A DNA stretch of 20,601 bases from Candidatus Aquidulcis frankliniae (GTDB taxonomy: Bacteria; Chloroflexota; Limnocylindria; Limnocylindrales; Limnocylindraceae): contig RFPZ01000015.1 in the NCBI GenBank assembly GCA_009925905.1, positions 1-20,601 on the forward strand, in the 5' to 3' direction. The notes beneath the pieces were generated by a model that made no database searches, was not told the DNA's origin, and saw nothing but the letters and a program-made list of their open reading frames with translations. The translations under genes and the position numbers were made by a program. Shown here piece by piece: positions 13,014 through 19,050 of the stretch. How positions within the stretch are numbered: the first letter of the stretch is position 1; the number at the start of each line of letters is the position of its first letter.

Positions 13014-15556
13014 GGGCGGATCCTAGCGCGTGGGATGGGGCAGCCGGAGCCCCCACCTGCCGAACTAACCGAGGCAAGACGTGTCGGCCACAGCGCATCG
13101 GCGGCGGGTGCACTTGGTGTGCGACGACCAACTGCGGAGCGCGCGGGAGCAAGGCGCTCGCCGCTACTACTGCGAATCTTGATCTGATCTGGCTGCTGCA
13201 ACGGCACGGTGATGGTCACGGTGCCGTTGAGGTCGGTTCGTTCAACTGCCGCGCCACGCTCCCCGAGCCTTTGAAGGGTTTCTGAGGCGGGGTGGCCATA
13301 CGCGTTTTTCACCCCAACTGAGACAACAGAGACCCGCGGATCAAGCGCGTTTAGCAGCGCCCTACTTGAAGACCCCTTACTGCCGTGGTGTGGCGTTTTG
13401 AGAAGATCAACCGGGGCGCTGATGTTGCGGATGATGCGCGCGTCGATGTCGCTTTCAATATCGCCTGTGAATAGTGCGCTAAATCCAGGTATGTCAAGGC
13501 GCAAGACGATTGATCGGTCATTGAGCGCTCGGCCATCGTTCCCAGGTGGCAACGACAGGTACGTCTGATCCGGCCATAAAACACTCAATCGGGCAGCCCC
13601 AAGTTGGAATCTGTCACCGGTGAACACTTGGTAATAGGAGATACGACTTCCCGTCAAAATCTCTCTCCAGCTCGATGCAGCGGGCCCTCCGCCACGGTCC
13701 TCCGACCCAATGACTGAAGAAATGCGGTATCGGTCAAGCAGTTTCGGCAGACCTGCCAGGTGGTCTTCATGTGGGTGACTTGCGACGAGGAGATCAATGC
13801 GGCGGTCCCACGCCGGGATGATCCGATCTAACTCAGTGCTCAGTCGCGCTGGGTCAGGACCGCCATCAATCAACATGCGGCGGCCAGAGACCTCGACCAG
13901 TATCGCGTCTCCCTGCCCTACGTCGAGCGTCGTGATACGCAGTGATCCCCGCGGCGCAGCGCTGCCAAGTGAAGTGAGAGCACTTATCGCGATCAACACT
14001 GCGATTCCAAACGCCAGATGCTCGGTCACAGATCTTGAGGAGACCGCCTCTTCAGCAGCGTGTGCTGCAGTGCTCTGTGGCTCATCTCGCAAAAGGAGCC
14101 AGATGCCGACTGCGCCAAGAGCCAATCCAACAGCGAGTGTTGCCGCACGAGGTACTTCAATGCCGCCAGCAGGGAGGTGGGCGCCGACCTGGGCGATCCA
14201 CGCTGCGGCACTAAAGAGCGCCGTTGCTGGGAGGGCCAGAAGGCTCGGCAAGATAGCCAGTTGAGGCGGCAGCATGCGCACCAGCTCGCCAGCAATCGTG
14301 GCGAGTATCGCAGCTGCGGTGGCTGGGGCAATGAGCGGGGCGATTAGGAGCGTCAGGGGAATCGACCAAACCGCGACTCGGCCAAAGAGGGCGATGACAA
14401 GCCCGAGCGTTGCGGCCTGAGCGGCGAGACTGACGGCGACATCGCCGCCAATGAAGGACCAGCCTTTGCGGAGTTGCTTAGGGAGCCTCTCTCCAAACGC
14501 AGTGGCACGATCCGACCACCGCTGACTCTTGGCAAGCAGTCCAGCGGTAGCAAGTGCCGAAAGACGGAAGCCAGGATCGGCTGCGATCGCTGGATCAAGC
14601 ATCATCAGGGCGAGAACGGCGTGCGATAGCGCAACGGCCCCAGAGCCAGGCCGGCCAGATGCGGCGCCGATCAGTGCGGCGGCAGCCATAAAGCTCGCGC
14701 GAATGACGCTAGCACTTGCGCCAGCGAATAGGCCGTACGCGATTGCAACAACAATGAGCAGCGGTCGACGCCATTTGGCAGGGAACCGCTTGGTGAAGCG
14801 ATCAGCAACGGCCATGGTGATGGCAACATTCCAGCCAGAGAGAGCAACAACGTGTCCAAGCCCCGTCGCCGTGAAGTCTGCGGCGAGACGTTCGTCAACC
14901 CGCTCTCGTAAGCCGATCACGATTGCCGCGGCAAGGCCCCCCGCCGGTGCAGGAAGCACGCGTTCAATGGCGTCACCGAGGGCTGCTCGGAGTGACTCCA
15001 GGGGGCTACCGCGGGAGATTATTTCCACGTTTCTCGTGCGCGCTGTCGCTGAAATCCCCCGGATGCGCAGTCGCTCTTGGGCGTCAGGTGTGATTGTCCG
15101 CTGCGCAAGTGTCGTGAGGATCGTGTCGCCGGTGCGCACACTCGGATTCGGCGGTGCCTCTACCTGAATCTGCAACCCATTGATTTCAACTACGAATCGT
15201 TGTGCCCCACGAAGAGGAGCGAGGAGCGCCGCGATCTGTCCACGAACCTCACCAGTTGGCACCAGGGCCGCTGCACCATTTGCCGGAGGAATCGGTGGCC
15301 CAAGTAGTGCTATGCGCGCACTGATGAGCAGAACGCCAAAGAGCCCGGCGCGGATGAGGTTGTTGCCTCTGACATGTGCGCTTCGCGCCAGGAGCGCCAG
15401 CAAGACGAGTGCGACGAGCGCAAGGGCAGGTGCGCCAGCCCGCAGTAACTGGGCGGAGATGGGCAGCAACGAGAGTTGAGCTGTCGCTACCGCGGCGATC
15501 GCGGCCCACCCAGGGCGACCCCCAAGTCGCGGCGCCCCTCGGCGCCGTTCACTCAC
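12989..15556 (-). CDS. comEC: ComEC/Rec2 DNA uptake channel
   Basis: 855 residues. It forms the inner-membrane channel for single-stranded DNA in natural transformation. Domains in order: two N-terminal membrane helices, an OB-like region (about 85-180), the Competence membrane core (about 190-500; 'GLGHVVALSGWNVAI' and 'YGLFAGASASVIRASFMAA' are family hallmarks), and a metallo-beta-lactamase-like domain (about 525-790) with 'DVGQGDAILVE', the SHPHEDHLAGL metal motif (about 590-600), 'LFTGDIE' and 'LKTPHHGSKGSS'. About 60 unrecognised residues follow. The start is GTG, overlapping the comEA stop in GTGA (15553-15556), so translation is coupled. The 3' end overlaps holA by 25 nt and contains the holA promoter box. 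It is intact. Confidence 0.93.
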   Translation of the reverse strand: MSERRRGAPRLGGRPGWAAIAAVATAQLSLLPISAQLLRAGAPALALVALVLLALLARSAHVRGNNLIRAGLFGVLLISARIALLGPPIPPANGAAALVPTGEVRGQIAALLAPLRGAQRFVVEINGLQIQVEAPPNPSVRTGDTILTTLAQRTITPDAQERLRIRGISATARTRNVEIISRGSPLESLRAALGDAIERVLPAPAGGLAAAIVIGLRERVDERLAADFTATGLGHVVALSGWNVAITMAVADRFTKRFPAKWRRPLLIVVAIAYGLFAGASASVIRASFMAAAALIGAASGRPGSGAVALSHAVLALMMLDPAIAADPGFRLSALATAGLLAKSQRWSDRATAFGERLPKQLRKGWSFIGGDVAVSLAAQAATLGLVIALFGRVAVWSIPLTLLIAPLIAPATAAAILATIAGELVRMLPPQLAILPSLLALPATALFSAAAWIAQVGAHLPAGGIEVPRAATLAVGLALGAVGIWLLLRDEPQSTAAHAAEEAVSSRSVTEHLAFGIAVLIAISALTSLGSAAPRGSLRITTLDVGQGDAILVEVSGRRMLIDGGPDPARLSTELDRIIPAWDRRIDLLVASHPHEDHLAGLPKLLDRYRISSVIGSEDRGGGPAASSWREILTGSRISYYQVFTGDRFQLGAARLSVLWPDQTYLSLPPGNDGRALNDRSIVLRLDIPGFSALFTGDIESDIDARIIRNISAPVDLLKTPHHGSKGSSSRALLNALDPRVSVVSVGVKNAYGHPASETLQRLGERGAAVERTDLNGTVTITVPLQQPDQIKIRSSSGERLAPARSAVGRRTPSAPAADALWPTRLASVSSAGGGSGCPIPRARIRPWERHRFS
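13020..13025 (-). promoter_or_regulatory. -10 box TAGGAT, holA, inside comEC
   Basis: On the minus strand TAGGAT is followed by exactly 6 nt and the holA ATG at 13013. It lies within the last codons of comEC, so holA could be transcribed as its own leaderless mRNA as well as by read-through from the com genes. This would keep an essential gene independent of competence control. Confidence 0.55.
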
Positions 15557-16197
15557 GGTGTAACGAGCGGGCGGATCTGCTGCAAGACGCGGTCGCTGAT
15601 GATCCCTCGCGTGCGGAGATCATCAACGATCAGAAATGGTGCCTCCTTGCGCGCGGCGATAATCTTTGCGGCGGTCACAGGGCCAATGCCCGGCAGTGTG
15701 TCGAGCTGCTCTGCAGTCGCGGTGTTTAAGTCAATCTTTCCACCCGTGGCCGTTGTCGCTGTTGACCCAGGCACATCAACTGCCGCGATCTCTCCTGGAG
15801 CCGCATAGAGCGTCCCGCAGAGGATTCCCTGCACGCCAAGCAAGAAGCGATCATCGCGAGAAGGAATTCGTATTGCCGAGCCGTCCGTCAACGGTGCAGC
15901 GAGGTTGAGGCAAATTTCAATACGGAGCGGATCAATGCGCTCCCCCCAGCCGCCAGCGGCCGTGATGGCATCAATCAGCCGCGAGCCCACAGGCAGCGCG
16001 TAGACCCCAGGAACGCGAACGGCACCGCTCACCTCGACGCGCAATTCATCGACCAGCACGGGGGCCATTGCGGATGGAGAAGAGTCAGCAGGTATTAGCG
16101 TGTCGATTGGGTCAGGATCTCCTGTTGAACCAAGCACAAGAAGCGCAAAGAGTAGGGTTCCGCAGAGGAGGGCAGGCCACCGGATGTGTTGCAGCAT
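15553..16197 (-). CDS. comEA: ComEA-like DNA receptor (SLBB + helix-hairpin-helix)
   Basis: 214 residues. Residues 8-24 form a membrane anchor. A SLBB/soluble ligand binding fold follows (about 51-112; 'VEVSGAVRVPGVYALPVGSRLIDAI' is typical), then the double helix-hairpin-helix DNA-binding domain at the C terminus (about 152-210; 'KIDLNTATAEQLDTLPGIGPVTAAKIIAAR' pattern). It would bind incoming duplex DNA outside the membrane and hand it to ComEC, whose gene overlaps its stop. The ATG at 16197 has no Shine-Dalgarno at working distance (GGAG abuts the ATG) but has CAGAAT 6 nt upstream. An inverted repeat over that box may be an operator. Confidence 0.93.
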   Translation of the reverse strand: MLQHIRWPALLCGTLLFALLVLGSTGDPDPIDTLIPADSSPSAMAPVLVDELRVEVSGAVRVPGVYALPVGSRLIDAITAAGGWGERIDPLRIEICLNLAAPLTDGSAIRIPSRDDRFLLGVQGILCGTLYAAPGEIAAVDVPGSTATTATGGKIDLNTATAEQLDTLPGIGPVTAAKIIAARKEAPFLIVDDLRTRGIISDRVLQQIRPLVTP

Positions 16198-16202
16198 CTC
16201 CG

Positions 16203-16221
16203 CATTCTGGCTTGCAGAATG
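16203..16221 (-). promoter_or_regulatory. comEA promoter box inside an inverted repeat
   Basis: CATTCTG-GCTTG-CAGAATG is a perfect 7-bp inverted repeat with a 5-nt spacer. One arm contains, on the minus strand, CAGAAT followed by exactly 6 nt and the comEA ATG. TACATT (16223-16218, minus) is an alternative box giving a leader of about 13 nt. Either way a regulator bound to the repeat would cover the promoter. Confidence 0.45.
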
Positions 16222-16245
16222 TATGGGATACGTACCACGCTCGTC

Positions 16246-16290
16246 ATGGCTAATTCTGTTGCTTCTGCGCTGGCTGATCCCAGATACTGA
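16246..16290 (+). other. 14-codon ORF directly before a hairpin
   Basis: ATG at 16246 opens 14 codons (MANSVASALADPRY) ending in TGA at 16288-16290; the perfect hairpin at 16291 begins on the next base. No ribosome site or TANNNT box stands at the usual distance. The layout recalls a tiny gene with terminator, or a leader peptide, but the downstream gene lies on the other strand. It is probably fortuitous. Confidence 0.15.
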
Positions 16291-16322
16291 GACGCATGCA
16301 TGCCCTCAGGCATGCATGCGTC
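16291..16322. terminator. Perfect 14-bp stem-loop after the low-GC gene
   Basis: GACGCATGCATGCC (16291-16304), loop CTCA, GGCATGCATGCGTC (16309-16322). Each arm itself contains the palindrome GCATGCATGC. It lies 28 nt beyond the stop of the minus-strand gene that ends at 16351, so termination is the simplest role, although no T-tract follows on either strand. This is the longest perfect hairpin I found in the window. Confidence 0.55.
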
Positions 16323-16350
16323 AATTGCACGTCTTAAAAAGCGAGGAAAA

Positions 16351-17247
16351 TTATTCTCCGATTGTCGTACCTAGGAAGAAGCCATTCTGCAGCAGCTCAT
16401 CGCCGCTATAGAACACTTTTCCACGGCTGGTCACCTCAACCGAATAGCCCGCATCGTCATTAGGGACATCCTTCAATTCCCACTTGAACGTACAGACAAT
16501 TTTCCTGGATGAAAGCGACTCAAGGTCGTAACTTGAGCCATACAGCGTAGTAGTACCGACAACTTCGCCGGTGGAGTTGTACACCACCACGGCTGCCCCA
16601 TCCCTCAAGTCGCTATAGCCCCCATTGCCGGCGCACGATCCATCAGATGAGTCACCGTCAAAATTCTTGCCATAGTCCCAATAAGACCAGGTGCACGACC
16701 AATCAGATAGTGGGCCGGTGCAGTAGGTTGCAGTCTCGACTAAGTCGTGTTCGCCACTTAGATCTCGGGTAACTGAGATGGTCTTTCGAAACTCTGCTTG
16801 GTGGCTAGAAAAACTGGCTTCCGTGATGGAGCCTGATTTTTCACCATCAATGCTGACGTCATAAGTTGAGAACGGGGAAAGAGACAAAGTGAAGGTCCCT
16901 TCGCACAGATTCTTTTCTGTTGAAGCCCATGCGATCTCCGTCATCGGGATTGATTCCCCTGTGGCTGCTGCAACAGAAATATTCTCAAGGCTGCTTCTGT
17001 ACTCTGGGAGGGCCTCGCATCCATTTGGATCTGTGAATACGCCGCCGTACTCAGCGTTAATTGCTACGGTTACGACAACCTTCTCGGTACGGCCAAAATA
17101 CAGGCCAACGGCGAGTAGAGCGGCAACAACGCCGCCAACGATCAGTTGCTTCTGCGTGATCGCAATGTTGCCGAGCTTGATCGGCTTGTTTGAACGGCGC
17201 CGCGCGACGGACTTTTTCACCGCTGTGGTGCGTTTGGTGGCGGCCAT
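16351..17247 (-). CDS. Membrane-anchored, Cys-containing extracytoplasmic protein, unknown function
   Basis: 298 residues, not recognised by name. The N terminus is strongly basic (KR-rich, 5-24), followed by one membrane helix (about 35-51, 'LIVGGVVAALLAVGLYFG'). The rest is hydrophilic, rich in Ser, Thr, Gly and Tyr, with six cysteines outside the membrane (in NGCEA, NLCEG, TYCTG, WSCTW, GSCAG, IVCTF) that could form disulfides. The last 85 residues ('GGYSDLRDGAAVVVYNSTGEVVGTTTL', then 'GYSVEVTSRGKVFYSGDEL') look like a repeat-type beta-sandwich seen in actinobacterial and chloroflexal surface proteins; this is memory-based and uncertain. Base composition is clearly more AT-rich than its neighbours (about 47% GC in a hand-counted stretch), hinting at later acquisition. 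GGGAGGAG just upstream fixes the ATG at 17247 rather than 17274. Confidence 0.75.
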   Translation of the reverse strand: MAATKRTTAVKKSVARRRSNKPIKLGNIAITQKQLIVGGVVAALLAVGLYFGRTEKVVVTVAINAEYGGVFTDPNGCEALPEYRSSLENISVAAATGESIPMTEIAWASTEKNLCEGTFTLSLSPFSTYDVSIDGEKSGSITEASFSSHQAEFRKTISVTRDLSGEHDLVETATYCTGPLSDWSCTWSYWDYGKNFDGDSSDGSCAGNGGYSDLRDGAAVVVYNSTGEVVGTTTLYGSSYDLESLSSRKIVCTFKWELKDVPNDDAGYSVEVTSRGKVFYSGDELLQNGFFLGTTIGE

Positions 17248-17251
17248 AAAA

Positions 17252-17296
17252 CTCCTCCCATACTGACCCTTCACAAGAGGGTCTGGAAGAATCTTA
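17252..17296 (-). promoter_or_regulatory. Leader of the low-GC gene: -10 box, 5' hairpin, Shine-Dalgarno
   Basis: On the minus strand: TAAGAT (17296-17291), predicted start near 17284, then a GACCCT/AGGGTC hairpin with a 7-nt loop (17283-17265) at the very 5' end, then GGGAGGAG (17259-17252) before the ATG at 17247. Confidence 0.5.
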
Positions 17297-17324
17297 GATC
17301 ATGAGCCAAAGTCAGATATGCGGG

Positions 17325-17343
17325 TTGCCGCTCGAAGCGGCAG
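17325..17343 (-). terminator. Hairpin after the LLM oxidoreductase gene
   Basis: TGCCGCT (17326-17332), loop CGA, AGCGGCA (17336-17342) form 7 perfect pairs, plus one wobble pair (17325/17343). It lies 12 nt beyond the stop codon at 17355. There is no T-tract, as with the other hairpins at gene ends in this window. Confidence 0.55.
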
Positions 17344-17354
17344 GGTATTTGAGG

Positions 17355-18293
17355 CTAGATCTGCTTGAGCTTTGGCAGCACCTCTTCGGCGAAGCGGATC
17401 ATCGACTCCTCATCGTGTGGGGTGGCGAAGCCAGCGATCAGGTGGCGGTAGCCGATCTTTAGGTACGGCGCGAGGTGCTCCACGACCTGATCAACGGTGC
17501 CGACCGGCTGGTTCTCCCAGACGGGGCTGATGCCGTTGGTGCCGAACTGGGCGGTGTGGATGCGCAGGGCTTCGGCGGCATCGTTGCGAATCACTACGTT
17601 GCCAATGCCCACGGTACGGTCGATCGTCTTCGGATCACGGCCAATCGCCTCACAGTGCTTCAGTAGTACCTCTTCCTTATGGGCGACCTGCTCGGGGGTG
17701 CCGCTGACGTTGTTGGCATCGCCGTACTTGGCCACGAGCTTCAGCGTGACCTGCTCGCCGCCGCCGCCGATCAGGATCGGCAGGTGCTCCTGAATAGGGG
17801 CGGGAAGGTTGCGCACCGTCTTCGCCTTGTAGCGCGGGCCGGTCGCGGTTGGTTCGGTGCCGTCGAGCATGCCGCGCATGATCGGCAGCGCCTCGCCGAG
17901 CCAGCGCAGTCGCTCTGGGAAACCATCGCCAAAGTTCAGGCCGAAGTGCTCGTGCTCCTCTTCGAACCAGGCGGCGCCAACGCCAAGAATGGCGCGGCCG
18001 TTGGAGATGTGGTCGAGGGTGGTGGCGAGCTTCGCTGTAATGGTTGGCTCACGGAAGGTGTTGGCACCAACCATCAGGCCGATACGAATCTTTGAGGTGT
18101 TCTCGGCCCACGAGACGAGCGTCGACCAACCTTCGAACATGGGGCCATTCGGGTTGCCGATGATGGGGTACATGTGGTCCCAGGTCCAGAGGGTGTCGAA
18201 GCCCACGCGATCGGCGGTCACTCCCATCGACTTGACCGACTTCCACTCGGTGAACTGTGGCCACACCAGCGCGCCAATCTTGACCTCACCCAC
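17355..18293 (-). CDS. LLM-class (luciferase-like) F420-dependent oxidoreductase
   Basis: 312 residues, the usual length for single-domain bacterial luciferase-like TIM barrels. 'GFDTLWTWDHMYPI' (about 32-45) is the region that places the flavin or F420 and is typical of F420-dependent members. 'ENTSKIRIGLMVGANTFREPTITAKLATTLDHISNGRAILGVGAAWFEEEHEHFGL' carries the family pattern 'R..P...AK...TLD..S.GR...GVGAGW', and 'PILIGGGGEQVTLKLVAKYGDANN' is the phosphate-binding end. Dependence on F420 rather than FMN is inferred from these matches; the substrate is unknown. The start is GTG at 18293, chosen because AAGGAGG lies 7 nt upstream. The gene is monocistronic, with a hairpin after its end, and diverges from the gene at 18424. 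Confidence 0.9.
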   Translation of the reverse strand: MGEVKIGALVWPQFTEWKSVKSMGVTADRVGFDTLWTWDHMYPIIGNPNGPMFEGWSTLVSWAENTSKIRIGLMVGANTFREPTITAKLATTLDHISNGRAILGVGAAWFEEEHEHFGLNFGDGFPERLRWLGEALPIMRGMLDGTEPTATGPRYKAKTVRNLPAPIQEHLPILIGGGGEQVTLKLVAKYGDANNVSGTPEQVAHKEEVLLKHCEAIGRDPKTIDRTVGIGNVVIRNDAAEALRIHTAQFGTNGISPVWENQPVGTVDQVVEHLAPYLKIGYRHLIAGFATPHDEESMIRFAEEVLPKLKQI

Positions 18294-18300
18294 GATGAAC

Positions 18301-18343
18301 CCTCCTTACCCCTGCGGCATGCTGCCGCGTTGCGCTAAGGGTA
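18301..18343 (-). promoter_or_regulatory. LLM gene leader: -10 box, 5' hairpin, Shine-Dalgarno
   Basis: On the minus strand: TACCCT (18343-18338), predicted start near 18331, then a GCGGCA-GCA-TGCCGC hairpin (18328-18314) beginning about 3 nt into the mRNA, then AAGGAGG (18307-18301) 7 nt before the GTG. Confidence 0.55.
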
Positions 18344-18364
18344 CTCCTCGGCGCGGCTCTCGCG

Positions 18365-18417
18365 TAGAGTGTGCGGGCTGTAAATCAGAACCTCTGGTTC
18401 AGCCCGCCAGCTTGAGG
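18365..18417 (+). promoter_or_regulatory. Leader of gene 18424: -10 box, bulged 5' hairpin, Shine-Dalgarno
   Basis: TAGAGT (18365-18370) predicts a start near 18376. GGGCT (18375-18379) and GAACC (18388-18392) both pair with the continuous strand GGTTCAGCCC (18396-18405), leaving an 8-nt bulge and a TCT loop. GAGG (18414-18417) follows, 6 nt before the GTG at 18424. Confidence 0.5.
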
Positions 18418-18423
18418 TGCCCT

Positions 18424-19050
18424 GTGGCCAAGGAAACTTTTGATGGAGCCGCTCAGCCAAAGAAGAAGATGAGCAAGAAGCGCAAGTTGCTCATCGCCCT
18501 TGGCGTGATCGCCGGCGTTCTGGTGGGCGCGTGGGTGTTGGTCGTTACCCCTGCCATCAACAAGATCGCAACTGAGCAACTTCAGGCTGCAGGCCTTGAA
18601 GGCGCGATCGTTGAGATACGCGCCGATGGCGCGAAACTCACCCTCCCAACACTCCCCGCCTCGGTAGGCGGCGGCGACTTGATGGCGACGAATCTTGTCA
18701 TTGAATTTGGTGGCTTCGGTGTTGACGACATCAACGGCCTGATGTCCGGTGCGGAGTCGGGCACAATCGTGCTCCCTGAAGGGACGCGCTTCACGATGAC
18801 CGCCGACACCTTCTCCTCGTTTTCGGCGCTGACCGTCACTGGTACCGACAAGACGGCAGCACTCACGGGAACGATCTCGAACGAGCTCGCCGAAGCGCTT
18901 GCTGCGGCGATTAAGGATGGAAAGATCGAAGCATCCGATGCAACTGCGGGACTCCCAATGAGTGACATCGTGTTGACGCCCGGAACGGGCGGAACGGTGA
19001 TGACCGCAACGATCGATGTTGCGGCGATGTTGGCGCTTCTCGCGAACTAG
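18424..19050 (+). CDS. Membrane-anchored protein of unknown function
   Basis: 208 residues from GTG 18424, with GAGG 6 nt upstream; ATG 18469 (Met16) is an alternative start without a clear ribosome site. A Lys-rich stretch (13-21) precedes one membrane helix (about 22-41, 'LLIALGVIAGVLVGAWVLVV'). The outer part begins 'TPAINKIATEQLQAAGL' and continues with repeated beta-strand text rich in Thr, Gly and Ala, without cysteines. The layout (anchor, then a lipid-carrier-like beta domain) recalls DUF2993/LmeA-type proteins, but I see no decisive motif. The stop TAG shares the palindrome CTAG (19047-19050) with the stop of leuS on the other strand. It diverges from the LLM oxidoreductase across 130 nt. 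Confidence 0.75.
   Translation: MAKETFDGAAQPKKKMSKKRKLLIALGVIAGVLVGAWVLVVTPAINKIATEQLQAAGLEGAIVEIRADGAKLTLPTLPASVGGGDLMATNLVIEFGGFGVDDINGLMSGAESGTIVLPEGTRFTMTADTFSSFSALTVTGTDKTAALTGTISNELAEALAAAIKDGKIEASDATAGLPMSDIVLTPGTGGTVMTATIDVAAMLALLAN

Noticed and set aside
17248..17274. Upstream start at 17274 for the low-GC gene
   Set aside because: GGGAGGAG lies at working distance from ATG 17247, and 17274 falls inside the predicted leader hairpin.
17857..18423. Long plus-strand extension of gene 18424 running antisense through the LLM gene
   Set aside because: The upstream 189 codons are the complement of a well-conserved LLM enzyme; the ribosome site, leader and membrane anchor all place the start at 18424.
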